Part shown: positions 1 through 8,611 of the stretch, piece after piece
Layout of the letters: every line of letters begins with the position of its first letter
Position numbering within the stretch: the first letter of the stretch is position 1
Notes under the pieces: generated by a model
What the model was told of the DNA's origin: nothing
Seen by the model: the letters and a program-made list of their open reading frames with translations, nothing else
Databases searched by the model: none
Translations under genes and position numbers: made by a program
DNA from: Polyangiaceae bacterium
Lineage (GTDB): Bacteria; Myxococcota_A; Polyangia; Polyangiales; Polyangiaceae
Length of the DNA: 64,000 bases
Assembly (NCBI GenBank): GCA_019637265.1
Contig: JAHBVY010000008.1
Location: 62,001 to 126,000, forward strand
Direction of reading: 5' to 3'

Positions 1-3000
1 TCGTTCAGGTGGGGCAGGCCCATGAGCACCAAGGTCGCTTCAGCCACTGAGAGCGTGGTCGCCTGCGCCACCTTCTCGGGCGCGCCGCTGTCCCACGGCG
101 CGGGCCCGCGCGCCGCGAGCTCGCGCAAGAGCTCCGCCACGAAGGCGCGATCGTCCTCCACCGTGAAGCTGCGCTGCGCTTCCAGCGTGGCGTCTTTGGG
201 GACGCGCAGCTGGCCTTCGAGCAGGACGTGCACGGTCTTGAGATCGTCGTATTGGTAGGCGTCCATACGAAGCAGCCAGCGCGCGCCGTCCACGGAAGCT
301 ATCCAGGCTTTCTTGTCCTTGGGGCGCGTGAGCAGCGGGGACTTCTCCGGCACCTTCAGCTTGGCGTGGGTGTAGCTCCGCCCCATCAGCCCGCTCGCCG
401 CGAACCCCTCGAGGAGCGCGACGAGGGTCTCTCGGTGCGCGTCGTCGCGGGCGCGTGACGCCACGAAGCAAGCCAACCTCGCGAGCGAATCCAACGCGCG
501 CTCCCAGGCAACGGACGAATCCGAGAGCCTCTCGATGGGGCCGCCGTCGAACGCCCGCGCCACGCGCGCCATGTCTGGCACGATGTACCCATTGCCCCAC
601 CCATCTGTTGGTAGCTGCGGCAGCGCGGCCTTCACCGCGGCGCAACTCGGCCCCGTGCCACCCCCTTCGCTGCTGCCTTGAAGCCGCGCGAGCTCTTGCG
701 CCGCGCGCGCGGCCTGCACCACCACTCGCGCGGCGCCCGCGCGGATCACCTCGTTCGTCAGCTGCGGCAGGTGCTGCTTCAGCGCCTCCAGCGCGGCGCC
801 GGGTGGCGCCTCACGATCGTCGTCCAGCTCCTCGTCGCTGAGCGCTTCACGCGCAAGGGTGAGCAGCAAGGTGGTCGCTTCGTCGCTGATGCCGCGCAGC
901 ACCTCGCTCGCTGCTCCATCGCGCACGCCCAGGTAGTGGAGCCAGGCGCCGCGCGGGATCACCCGGAAGCCCGCGGTCTTCAAGCCGCCCACGCCGAAGA
1001 CGCAGGTTCTGCCTCCCCCTCCGCCGACGAGCACCGCGACCTCCTCATTGGAGGCGTGCCAGGCGTGCCAGGCGCGCACCCCGACGGGCTTCGAGAGCCC
1101 TGGCCAGTCAGCGAGCATGTCTACATGCGGGCCCATCCAGCGCACGCCGTCGATGCGCACGAGCTCCTGATCGCGACCGCCGTAGCGGTCCGCCGCATAC
1201 ACACGCCGGTAGTAGCCGACCAGGCCGTCCTTGAGGCCAAACAGCGATCCTCGAGCGTTCGGCAACGGCTGCAGGAACACGGTTTGGATTTGGTAGCCAT
1301 CCGTCGCCTCCGAGGCCTCACGCACGAAGTCGGGCCACGACGCGCGCCCCTTGCGGCCGGTTCGAGGATCCAGCTCCAGCAGCCGGAACCGCTCGTAGGT
1401 GCTGTGTTTGCTCCAGAACCGCTCACCATCGCTGACGAACGCCGAGTGCGGCACCTTCTTGGGGGTGTCCCCCGCGTGGAGCGCAGGCCCCTCGCCGAGC
1501 GTCACCCCGCCACCTGGGAGTGGCACAGCATCATGGATCCCATTGCCGCGGTAGGCCTGCTCCGTCTCGAACGGAGCCTTGGGCTTGCTCGCCCACACGG
1601 CGTAGAGCTGACCACCGTCCCGGTACTCGATGAACAGGTCGCCATCGAGGTACATCAGCCCCGTGAGGTCCTTGGCTGCCCCGGGCAAGTCGTAGTCCTT
1701 CAGGCGCTTGGGCCCATCGAACACGATGGCCTTGCTCCCCGCGCGCAAGATGGGGTGCGCGAGCGTCCCGTGCTGCTCGACCTCCGCGCTCGGGCCGAGC
1801 TCGGCGAGCGCCGCCTCGAAGTCAGGCCAGCTGAGCTCATCGTAGACGCCGCCGCGCAGGGAGCGCGCGAGCGCCGCGCCGGGGCTCACGCGAGCGAGCG
1901 CCTCCACCACCTCCGGGAACTCAGTGAGGTACTCTGACTTGAGCTGCGTCAGCGCCGTCACCTCCGCCATGAAGTCGGGCAACGCGGCGCCGCTCAGCGC
2001 CTCGATGCGCCGGAGCAGGTGGGTGCGGCGCGCCCCGATCAGGGCGGCCTTCCCCCGCGCGGAGCCGTGGAACACGTCGTGCCCGAAGGCGCGATCGACG
2101 CCATCCTGCACCAGCTCCGGCAGCGTCGCCGTGAGCTTCACGGGATCTTTCTCGAACGCGCAGCGAAGATTGAGCAGCGCGCCCTCTGGCATCGGCGCCA
2201 GGCTGAGCCCAAGCTCCAAGGCCGCCTCGAGGACGTCGCTCAGGTAGGTGCCCCACTTCAGCCAAGAGGTCACCCTTAGGTCGACGGGGGTGCCGCTCGC
2301 GATCAGCCCCGGGGCGAGGCGGGCGAGGATGCTTGAGTAGCGCGGGTTGGTGGTTCGCTCCTTCCACTCGCTACGATCAGCGTGCACGTACAGCGTGAGC
2401 GCGCTGACAAACCGCGCGATCTCCTCGCTCGTGCCCTCGCTCAGGCGCTCGATAGCGCCGATCGAGTCGAGCAGCTCGAGCCAGGTGGTGGTGAAGTCAG
2501 CCTGACCACGCGGCGTGGGGAACAGGAAGGTGAGCTTACGAAGCACCTCGGGCGAGGCCGCCGCCACCTGGGTGATCCGCGCGCGGTAGCTCAGCCAGAA
2601 GTCGGGCGGCGCCTGTTTCAGCGCCGCCGCCGAGGCGATCTGATCGATGAACGCCGCCTCCGCGGCGGTGTCCTTGGCGGCCTTGGCGAGCTTCCCCAGC
2701 TCCTTGGCCATGCCGGTCCACGGCGGCACCCCCGCCTTGATGCGTTGCACGTTGACGCGCACGAAGCGCGCGAGCGCCTCCTTCGCGTCGAAGGCGGCCG
2801 CCAAGTCGGCAGCGTAGCTGGCCAAGCTCTTGGCGGGGATCGCGCCGGCGGCGGCGAACTCGAGGTAGGCCGCGGCGCGCCGCTCCTCGTCCACCGAGAG
2901 CTTGTAAGCGCGCTCGGCGACGCGCGCCTTCTCGAAGCTCTGCGCCGCCATCTGCGTTGCGTCCTCCGCCAAGAAGGCGCGGCCCACCTGCTCCCAGAAC

Positions 3001-3425
3001 GAAGGCAAGAACTCCGGCACGCTGCCCTCGAGGCGCTTGCCGATCTCGACGAAGGCGTCGCGCGCGTGGCCTGGCTTGGTGCGAGCGCGCGCCGCGGCCT
3101 TCCGAAAATCGCGCATCACGTCGAGCGCGAAGGTCGCCTTCTTCGGGTGGTGCACCAGCGCCCACGCCGGGAAGCCCAGCGCGCGCTGACGCGTGCGCCC
3201 CACGGGCTCCTTGCGCGCGGCGCCCTGGAAGCCCAGCACCTGCATCTCCGCCGTGACGGCCGCGTCGAGCGACTCCTCCACCAGCCGCACCACGGTGCGC
3301 CCCGCGAGCGCTGGGTGCCGGAACGTGACAGCGAACAGCTCACCTGACGTGGCCGCGTCCGTCTTCGCCTCGAGGCCCGCGACGCCGCCCGCCTTCACCA
3401 CCCGCTCCGCGTCGAGCGCGGTCAT
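1..3425 (-). CDS. Giant uncharacterised protein, N-terminal 1,141 residues (cut by window edge)
   Basis: Reads leftward off the edge, so the stop is missing. The ATG at 3425-3423 overlaps the stop of the DUF4132 gene (ATGA), which fixes the start and implies coupled translation. The N-terminal region (HPALAGRTVVRLVEESL, GFPAWALVHHPKK) resembles the large proteins labelled 'DNA-binding protein' that I remember beside MoxR-type AAA+ genes in actinomycetes; that is recollection, not a search. From about residue 682 (LLELDPRTGRKGRASWPDF) to the edge it is clearly homologous to the protein at 61236-64000. No signal peptide, membrane segment or catalytic motif is visible, so a cytoplasmic scaffold or regulatory role is the safest guess. 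Several long frames open on the opposite strand are GC-rich shadows. Confidence 0.85.
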   Translation of the reverse strand, partial: MTALDAERVVKAGGVAGLEAKTDAATSGELFAVTFRHPALAGRTVVRLVEESLDAAVTAEMQVLGFQGAARKEPVGRTRQRALGFPAWALVHHPKKATFALDVMRDFRKAAARARTKPGHARDAFVEIGKRLEGSVPEFLPSFWEQVGRAFLAEDATQMAAQSFEKARVAERAYKLSVDEERRAAAYLEFAAAGAIPAKSLASYAADLAAAFDAKEALARFVRVNVQRIKAGVPPWTGMAKELGKLAKAAKDTAAEAAFIDQIASAAALKQAPPDFWLSYRARITQVAAASPEVLRKLTFLFPTPRGQADFTTTWLELLDSIGAIERLSEGTSEEIARFVSALTLYVHADRSEWKERTTNPRYSSILARLAPGLIASGTPVDLRVTSWLKWGTYLSDVLEAALELGLSLAPMPEGALLNLRCAFEKDPVKLTATLPELVQDGVDRAFGHDVFHGSARGKAALIGARRTHLLRRIEALSGAALPDFMAEVTALTQLKSEYLTEFPEVVEALARVSPGAALARSLRGGVYDELSWPDFEAALAELGPSAEVEQHGTLAHPILRAGSKAIVFDGPKRLKDYDLPGAAKDLTGLMYLDGDLFIEYRDGGQLYAVWASKPKAPFETEQAYRGNGIHDAVPLPGGGVTLGEGPALHAGDTPKKVPHSAFVSDGERFWSKHSTYERFRLLELDPRTGRKGRASWPDFVREASEATDGYQIQTVFLQPLPNARGSLFGLKDGLVGYYRRVYAADRYGGRDQELVRIDGVRWMGPHVDMLADWPGLSKPVGVRAWHAWHASNEEVAVLVGGGGGRTCVFGVGGLKTAGFRVIPRGAWLHYLGVRDGAASEVLRGISDEATTLLLTLAREALSDEELDDDREAPPGAALEALKQHLPQLTNEVIRAGAARVVVQAARAAQELARLQGSSEGGGTGPSCAAVKAALPQLPTDGWGNGYIVPDMARVARAFDGGPIERLSDSSVAWERALDSLARLACFVASRARDDAHRETLVALLEGFAASGLMGRSYTHAKLKVPEKSPLLTRPKDKKAWIASVDGARWLLRMDAYQYDDLKTVHVLLEGQLRVPKDATLEAQRSFTVEDDRAFVAELLRELAARGPAPWDSGAPEKVAQATTLSVAEATLVLMGLPHLN

Positions 3426-4366
3426 TCTTCGCCGCCGTCCTTCTCCACCACCCGCTTCCCGTAGATGGCGCTCGCCATGCGCATGCCCTCGGAGAAGGCG
3501 ATCGGCGTGACGTCAGCGATACGGACCGTGTCGCCCGCCTCGTCCACCCACATCAGCTCCTCCGTGTAGGTCTCACCGTAGCCGTCGTCCGCGCCGATCC
3601 AGAAGCGCGCCTCGACGACCTTCCCCTGCTCGAACACGCGACAGATGGCGAAGGCGCCCGAGGTGCGATAGCCGAGCGCCTTGGCCGCGCCCCGCGCGTG
3701 CGTCAGCATCTCGAACTTGCCGCCGCGGAAGCTCGTGATCTCGGTGGCCTCCGGGGCCAGGTCGTCAGGTTTACGGAACACCTCACGGAAGAGCTGTTTT
3801 TGCGCTTGCTCGAGCGACAGCTCGGCGGCCAGGGTGCGCAAGTCCTCCAAGTCCTCGAGCAAGATGGGGTGGGGGATGTGCACCGCGCTCACCTTGCTCC
3901 ACACGGTCTCACCGTCGGCGTCCACCAGCCCAATCCCTTTCTTCGCGTCGACGCCGCGCAGGAAGCCCGCGCTGCCTCCCTTCGGGATCACGATCAGGTT
4001 CTCGAGCGCTTGGCGGTAGGCCTCGTCAGGCCACACCTCCGTGAGCACCTTGAGCGGCACCGGGAGCGAGCGCAGCATCCAACGCTCCAGCGTCTCGCTG
4101 ACCTCGCGCTCGTGCGCCACCAGGAAGTCGATCACGGCGAGCAGTTGCTCACCGACGTCGCTGTCACGCAGCTCCTTCGGTACGCTCGCGAGCAGCTGCC
4201 CCTTGGGGCTCATGCACACGAGCTTTCGCCCCTGGATCCCCAACGCGTAGCCACGCTCGGCGGCTACGAAGCCCTCGGCGAGCGCGGAGGCGGTATTGGG
4301 CGCTGCTGTAGCGTCAGTGCCTTTGACTGATGCGGTCTTGGTCCGGGGTGTCTTCTTGCTAGCCAC
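3422..4366 (-). CDS. DUF4132 domain protein
   Basis: 314 residues from a GTG start. A Lys/Thr/Ala-rich tail (about residues 1-28) precedes a globular domain that looks like DUF4132, the C-terminal domain of E. coli MolR/YehI-type proteins; the VDADGETVWSKVSAVHIPHP stretch followed by a helical DLEDLRTLAAELSLEQAQKQ segment is typical. The molecular function of the family is unknown. The stop overlaps the start of the giant protein (ATGA), so the two are made together and probably act together. The basic N terminus could bind nucleic acid, but this is only inference. Confidence 0.7.
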   Translation of the reverse strand: MASKKTPRTKTASVKGTDATAAPNTASALAEGFVAAERGYALGIQGRKLVCMSPKGQLLASVPKELRDSDVGEQLLAVIDFLVAHEREVSETLERWMLRSLPVPLKVLTEVWPDEAYRQALENLIVIPKGGSAGFLRGVDAKKGIGLVDADGETVWSKVSAVHIPHPILLEDLEDLRTLAAELSLEQAQKQLFREVFRKPDDLAPEATEITSFRGGKFEMLTHARGAAKALGYRTSGAFAICRVFEQGKVVEARFWIGADDGYGETYTEELMWVDEAGDTVRIADVTPIAFSEGMRMASAIYGKRVVEKDGGEE

Positions 4367-4490
4367 CTCACCGTTTTACTGGGTGCTCCGCGCGGCGGGA
4401 ATCAGAAAGGCGAGCGGCGGCTTCGGCTCGCGCAGAGCCTTGATTCGCGCGCGGCGCCTCTCGGTGACTGCAGCGCCGCTCGGGTGTTGC

Positions 4491-4512
4491 AGGTGGTACC
4501 AACCCCCCGATC
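4491..4512 (+). repeat. Partial copy of the CCAACCCCC dispersed repeat
   Basis: GGTACCAACCCCCCGATCG lies between the DUF4132 gene and the 3' end of the methyltransferase. It matches only the right-hand end (CTACCAACCCCC) of repeat family A found at 36482, 40965 and 59470, so it is at most a fragment. Confidence 0.3.
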
Positions 4513-4529
4513 GAACAGGGCAGGGGGAT

Positions 4530-5168
4530 TCAGGTGCTGCGGTAGATGGAGACGCTTGGGTGCGGGGAGGCACCGAGGGTGAGGAAGCGCTGGGGCGGCA
4601 GGGGGAGGTCGACGGTGCACACGGTGAAGGGGCGCGTGCGCAGCTCTTCGAGGCGCGCGAGCCACGCCTGGAGCCGCGAGCCGCTGAAGGGGCAGTACAG
4701 GAAGAAGACAGGGTGACTGGTCAGTGGTCCGGTCATTTGGGTGGCGTCCCCCGCCTGTGACGAGATGCGCCGAAGGTGCAGCCGCGTGGTGAGCTCCTGC
4801 GCGGCCTGGACCAACGCGGGTTGCACTTCGACGCCGATCGCGCTGGCGCCGGTGATGAGGTGCGCGAAGATCATGGCGCGGCCTACTCCCGAGCCGACGT
4901 CGACGAAGACGTCGGAGGAGCGCATCGGGGCGTGATCGATGACGCGTAGGAGCGCGTCCACCGGGCACGGTAGGTAGGGCACGCAGCCGCTCGGGAGCTC
5001 GGGGCCGTCATTCGGTAGCTCCTGGATCCCAAGGACTCGATCGAGCCAGGCATCGCGCTCGCTCGGAGGCACCTCGAGTAATGCCTCGCGGAAATATGAG
5101 GGATCGTGCTGCCGAGCCTCGATCGCCGTTCGCGCCCGATCGGCGCTCTCTTGGTGGCTCCTGAGCAT
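4530..5168 (-). CDS. Class I SAM-dependent methyltransferase
   Basis: About 212 residues from ATG 5168 (MLRSHQES). The open frame extends to 5255, but the extra 29 codons run through an intergenic repeat (5209-5250), so the inner start is preferred. Motif I is VFVDVGSGVGRAM (about residue 87) followed by the acidic end of strand 2 in GVEVQPALVQAA, the usual SAM-binding Rossmann arrangement; GDATQM fits motif II. The resemblance is to small DOT1-like or protein-methyltransferase-type enzymes. Substrate unknown; no neighbour points to one. Confidence 0.7.
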   Translation of the reverse strand: MLRSHQESADRARTAIEARQHDPSYFREALLEVPPSERDAWLDRVLGIQELPNDGPELPSGCVPYLPCPVDALLRVIDHAPMRSSDVFVDVGSGVGRAMIFAHLITGASAIGVEVQPALVQAAQELTTRLHLRRISSQAGDATQMTGPLTSHPVFFLYCPFSGSRLQAWLARLEELRTRPFTVCTVDLPLPPQRFLTLGASPHPSVSIYRST

Positions 5169-5208
5169 CGGCGCGTAGCCTAGTTGACGCTCGTGAGCGC
5201 AGTGATTG

Positions 5209-5250
5209 TTTTTCTGATTGGGTTGGACGGCACCTCGCTTGGAGGTGCAC
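5209..5250 (-). repeat. Dispersed element family B (GGTTGGACGGCACC type)
   Basis: On the minus strand: GAGGTGCCGTCCAACCC, followed by an A-rich run (AGAAAAACAATC). The same GTGCCGTC-AACCC-A-run layout occurs at 7199-7245, 18536-18566 and 59936-59955, always outside genes. Confidence 0.5.
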
Positions 5251-5275
5251 TTCACGTGTGCGCTACGCGTGCAGC

Positions 5276-5830
5276 CTAGCTTCGCGCGCGGAGCGCCTCG
5301 AGCACGAGGGAGAAGGCGGGCGTTGGGTGGCGACGGTGGGGGTAATAGAGGTGGTACCCCTCGAAGGTTTGCTTCCAGTCAGCGAGGACCTCCACGAGGC
5401 TGCCGCGCTCGAGCTGACGCGCCACCAGATCGTACGGCACGTAGGCCAAGCCGAAGCCGTCCGTCGCCGCCGCTACCACGGAGGAGAGGGTGTTGAACAC
5501 GAGCTGCCCCTCCACCTTGACGCGCCGCTCTTGGTTGCCCTTGCGGAACGTCCACGTGAAGAACTCGCCGCGGGTGGGCAGCCGTAGGTTGATGCAAGCG
5601 TGGAGGGTGAGCTCGCGGGGCGACTTGGGAGCGTGCCGCTTCCGTAAATAAGCTGGTGCACTGACGACAGCCATGCGGATGTCCGGGCTGATGCGCACCG
5701 CGATCATGTCCTGGGACACCAGGCGGCCGCGGCGCACGCCGGCATCGTACTCACTGCTGACGATGTCGGTGAGGCTGTAGTCCGTGGTGATCCCCAACTC
5801 GGTCGAGGAGCGGGACCAGGCGGGCATCAC
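5276..5830 (-). pseudogene. LysR-type regulator remnant (effector domain only)
   Basis: 184 codons covering the LysR substrate-binding domain: TDIVSSEYDAGVRRG, QDMIAVRISPDIRMAVVSA, then GFGLAYVPYDLV and the end YHLYYPHRRHPTPAFSLV. The N-terminal helix-turn-helix (about 90 residues) and the first part of the effector domain are absent. Upstream codons (ARLVPLLDR in another frame) suggest a further frameshift near 5800. It lies head-to-head with a decayed hydrolase, the usual target arrangement for such regulators, so a deletion probably removed the shared promoter and both 5' ends. Not expected to bind DNA. Confidence 0.75.
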
Positions 5831-6173
5831 CGAGGTAGATGTCAGTCAGGCTGTTGAATACTACCGCACGCGCGCGGACAGAACGCCTGCGCCCCCAACA
5901 AGCTGCGGTTCACCAGCCTGGGCTCCGTCCCTGGCGTTCGACGCCTTCCACTTGGTGGAGGACCTTTTGACGCAGCCGATCCAGATCATCACGGGGGACG
6001 TGGCTGGCGCGTTCGGCTCGATGCAAGAGGGGCGTGACCTCTTCGATCGCGTGAAGAGCGAGAAAGATCTCTACGTGGTGGAGGGCGCCACGCACTACGA
6101 CCTCTACGATCGGCCGGAGCCCGTGGCGAAGGCGATCGCGAAGCTCGCGCCGTTCTATCGGAAGCACCTCTAG
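5830..6173 (+). pseudogene. Alpha/beta hydrolase remnant (C-terminal part, two frameshifts)
   Basis: The C-terminal part of a dienelactone-hydrolase-like protein: AVEYYRT, LAFDAFHLVEDLLTQPIQII, GAFGSMQEGRDLF and VVEGATHYDLYDRPEPV, the last carrying the catalytic-type His. Between about 5868 and 5931 the family-like segment APNKLRFTSLGSV is in a different frame from the sequences on either side, so two compensating frameshifts are present. The first two-thirds, including the nucleophile, are missing. Divergent from the LysR remnant. Confidence 0.7.
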
Positions 6174-6398
6174 CGCCTTGCGTCGCAAGTGAGAGGGGGG
6201 TGTCATCTTTCGTGAGGGCGCCCCCCTAGCGCGCGCGTGACGCCGCCTTAGGATGGCCGTCGCGTCGCGCTCGCTGGGTGAAACCACGCTGAGCGCGACG
6301 CGTGTCGTCTGCGGTTTCTTGTCGCGATGCGGCGGGAGTGTTCGACGACGGGCTGTGTCACGACGGGCGCGTCGGTCGACGCGAGGAAGGCGGAGAGC

Positions 6399-7169
6399 AT
6401 GAAGCGAGTCGAAGGGAAGGTCGCGATCGTCACGGGTGCAGCGAAGGGGATTGGGGAGTCCGCCGCGCGGCTCCTGGCCGAAGAGGGGGCGAAGGTCGTC
6501 CTCACCGACATCGACGCGAAGGCGGGGGAGGCTGTCTGTCAGTCGATCGATCCAACTGGGGAGCGCGCGCTCTTCATCGAGCACGACGTCGCCGACCACG
6601 AAGCTTGGGCGGGCGTCATCGCGCGGACGCTCCAGACATTTGGTAAGCTAGACGTCCTGGTGAACAACGCCGGCGTGGCCTCCACCTCGAACGTCGAGGT
6701 CGAGACGTTCGAGAGGTGGCGCTGGCTCCAGTCCATCAACCTGGACGCCGTGTTCGTCGGCACTCAAGCGGCCATCCACGCCATGAAGGCGAGCGGCGGT
6801 GGCTCGATCATCAACGTCGCGTCCATCGAAGGTATCATCGGGGACCCGAACCTCGCCGCCTACAACGCCAGCAAGGGCGGCGTGCGGCTCTTCACCAAGT
6901 CCGCGGCGCTCCACTGCGCCAAGGCGGGCTACGGCATTCGAGTGAACTCGGTGCACCCCGGCTACATCTGGACGCCCATGGTCGAAGCCGTCGCCGGGGA
7001 GGGCGGCGACTTGGAGGCTGGCCGCGCGGCGCTCGAGGCGCTGCACCCGATTGGGCGCCTGGGCCGCCCCGAGGAGATCGCCTACGGCATCCTGTTCCTC
7101 GCGTCGGACGAGTCGTCGCTCATGACCGGCGCTGAGCTGGTCATGGATGGCGGCTACACCGCGCAGTGA
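6399..7169 (+). CDS. Short-chain dehydrogenase/reductase (SDR)
   Basis: 256 residues from ATG 6399, preceded by a good ribosome site (GGCGGAG). Classical SDR motifs: cofactor loop TGAAKGIG near residue 13, acidic LTDIDAK after strand 2 favouring NAD(H), NNAG near residue 89, catalytic Ser in NVASIEG, YNASK with Tyr and Lys, and PGYIWTP after the active site. The C-terminal ASDESSLMTGAELVMDGGY end is typical. Closest in feel to hydroxysteroid or cyclopentanol dehydrogenases; substrate unknown. A longer frame opens at 6327 but lacks a ribosome site. Confidence 0.9.
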   Translation: MKRVEGKVAIVTGAAKGIGESAARLLAEEGAKVVLTDIDAKAGEAVCQSIDPTGERALFIEHDVADHEAWAGVIARTLQTFGKLDVLVNNAGVASTSNVEVETFERWRWLQSINLDAVFVGTQAAIHAMKASGGGSIINVASIEGIIGDPNLAAYNASKGGVRLFTKSAALHCAKAGYGIRVNSVHPGYIWTPMVEAVAGEGGDLEAGRAALEALHPIGRLGRPEEIAYGILFLASDESSLMTGAELVMDGGYTAQ

Positions 7170-7170
7170 C

Positions 7171-7187
7171 GGTCCGGGAAACGGACC
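7171..7187 (+). terminator. Possible terminator hairpin after the SDR gene
   Basis: GGTCCG (7171-7176) and CGGACC (7182-7187) form a 6-bp GC-rich stem with loop GGAAA directly after the stop. The nearest T-run is about 15 bases on (TTGTCTTTT), so termination would be weak. Confidence 0.35.
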
Positions 7188-7198
7188 ACGCAGAATTG

Positions 7199-7245
7199 TC
7201 TTTTGGGGGGGTTAGACGGCACCTCCCTGAGAGCGCATCGCGGGT
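7199..7245 (-). repeat. Dispersed element family B
   Basis: On the minus strand: GCGATGCGC, GGTGCCGTCTAACCCCCCC, then AAAAGACAATT. Same layout as the copies at 5209, 18536, 40868 and 52914. Intergenic. Confidence 0.55.
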
Positions 7246-7290
7246 GCGATGGGTGACCCGTCTGTGGTCGTGGAGCTGGCTGGGCGCGCA

Positions 7291-7334
7291 GCCGAGATCG
7301 GCGCGCCCCGGAGCAAAACAGGCAAACCCCCCGA
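7291..7334 (+). repeat. Dispersed repeat family C
   Basis: A 44-bp block: GCCGAGATC, GCGCGCCC, GGAGCAAAACAGGCAAACCC. It is nearly identical, in inverted orientation, to 12560-12603; a shorter copy is at 17371-17394. No coding function seen. Confidence 0.6.
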
Positions 7335-7408
7335 TCCCAAACCGGGCACGTCGCGGGTCGCTGCCCGTTCAATCCGCGCGGAAACGAGCGGCGAGCTTGG
7401 TCATCAGC

Positions 7409-7753
7409 TCAGTCGAGCTCTGCTCGTGAGAACAGATCGCGCATCTGTGCTTCATCCTCGCAGAGCGCGTGGAAGGCCACCGCGAACTCTTCGATCGCCG
7501 CGCGATCCTTGGAGTAGACGCAGAACATGCTGCTCTCGGAGTCCAGGTCCACCTTGCCTTGGAGGTGGGGGAGCTTCTCCTCGAGGAACACCACCGCGAG
7601 CGATTGCCAGTCGTGGCCTCCCCCCTCGAACCCCTCTTCCTCGCGCTCGTCGAAGATGTGCTGCTTGTAGCTGCCGACGGCCGCCATGATCAGCGAGATG
7701 CTGCTGTCGTGGGTCACGAGCTGAAACGGCTTGATCTGTTCTTCGAGGCTCAT
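7409..7753 (-). CDS. Imm51-like immunity protein
   Basis: 114 residues, acidic, no signal peptide. The pattern IKPFQLVTHDSSISLIMAAV, GFEGGGHDWQSLAVVFLEEK, DLDSESSMFCVYSKD matches what I know of the Imm51 family, which protects cells from secreted or contact-delivered polymorphic toxins. No toxin gene lies next to it, so it would be an orphan immunity gene. Followed by a short lipid-poor helical C terminus (ALCEDEAQMRDLFSRAE). Ribosome site AGGAACC lies just upstream. Confidence 0.6.
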   Translation of the reverse strand: MSLEEQIKPFQLVTHDSSISLIMAAVGSYKQHIFDEREEEGFEGGGHDWQSLAVVFLEEKLPHLQGKVDLDSESSMFCVYSKDRAAIEEFAVAFHALCEDEAQMRDLFSRAELD

Positions 7754-7864
7754 GGTGAGGGTTCCTTTCTAGATGGCTCGAGGGCGCGTCGCCTTCGAGT
7801 CTTTGGGATTGGTTGGGTCGGTCTAACTGACCTTTTAGCTGGCCTTGTTCTGGGAACGCGCGCC

Positions 7865-8458
7865 TCACCCCAGCGCGAGCTTGCCGCTCTTCGCGAGCTC
7901 GGGGTCGGTGCAGGAGGCGAGGTTGAAGCAGCAGGGGCGCCGCTTGCCTTGACTGAGCTTGGAGATGCTCACCTCCACGCGCCGCTTTCGGGTGCTGGGG
8001 TTCTTCGTTTCGTTCACCCAGCGCACCCACTCCCAACGCGCCATGGGGGTGATGGCGGCCCACAGCTCACGGATGGCCTGAGGGGCGCTCGCGAGCGCCT
8101 GCTTCAAGTCTTCAGGAACGCGCGGCTCGGGCCACTCGGCGGCTGGCTCCATCTCCACACGGACCTCGTCCCCCGGGCGCAGCTTCGCTGCCTTCTGCAG
8201 CTTGGCGTCGACCGAGATGAAGTGGCCGAAGTAACCGTCAGGCTCGATGACGGTTAGGAAGGAGCGCCCGGCGCCGCTGCCGCTCTTGGGTGATGCAAGA
8301 GTGAGGGTGCCGCTCACCGCCACTTGGCCCCGCGAAGGCAGCTGTTTGCTCGCCGCTTCGGGCAGCCGAATGATGGCGCGACGGCCCACCTCCGTGAGCG
8401 CTCCGTCGAAGCGAACCTTCGTGCCACCCTTTGAGCTCACCCTGCTGCCTCCGCTCAT
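7865..8458 (-). CDS. DUF1905 / YdeI (OmpD-associated) family protein
   Basis: 197 residues. Residues about 12-100 fit DUF1905 (RFDGALTEVGRRAIIRLPEA, GYFGHFISVDAKLQKAA, LRPGDEVRVEMEPA); the rest fits the YdeI/OmpD-associated domain (VPEDLKQALASAPQAIRELW, WVRWVNETKNPSTRKRRVEV). Proteins of this two-domain type are common and have been linked to bacteriocin resistance or stress, but no biochemical activity is established. Divergent from the methyltransferase at 8612. Confidence 0.8.
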   Translation of the reverse strand: MSGGSRVSSKGGTKVRFDGALTEVGRRAIIRLPEAASKQLPSRGQVAVSGTLTLASPKSGSGAGRSFLTVIEPDGYFGHFISVDAKLQKAAKLRPGDEVRVEMEPAAEWPEPRVPEDLKQALASAPQAIRELWAAITPMARWEWVRWVNETKNPSTRKRRVEVSISKLSQGKRRPCCFNLASCTDPELAKSGKLALG

Positions 8459-8611
8459 CCTCTGCTATCACACCCCCTTCAGCATGACGAGAGCTAGAGA
8501 TGCCGGCTTGATCAGGCAGCCGACGCGCGGCGAAGCGCCTCGTGCACGGGAGGGCGGGAGCGCTCCCTTCAGCCGCACGTGCCAGCGCTGCGGAGCTGTG
8601 CGGAGGCGCTT

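Noticed and set aside
678-1937. Long plus-strand open frame opposite the giant protein
   Set aside because: It is antisense to a frame with a clear paralogue at the other end of the window, has Arg/His/Leu-rich composition and no family-like motif. GC-rich shadow.
2382-3347. Second long plus-strand open frame opposite the giant protein
   Set aside because: Same reason; no start signal and no domain.
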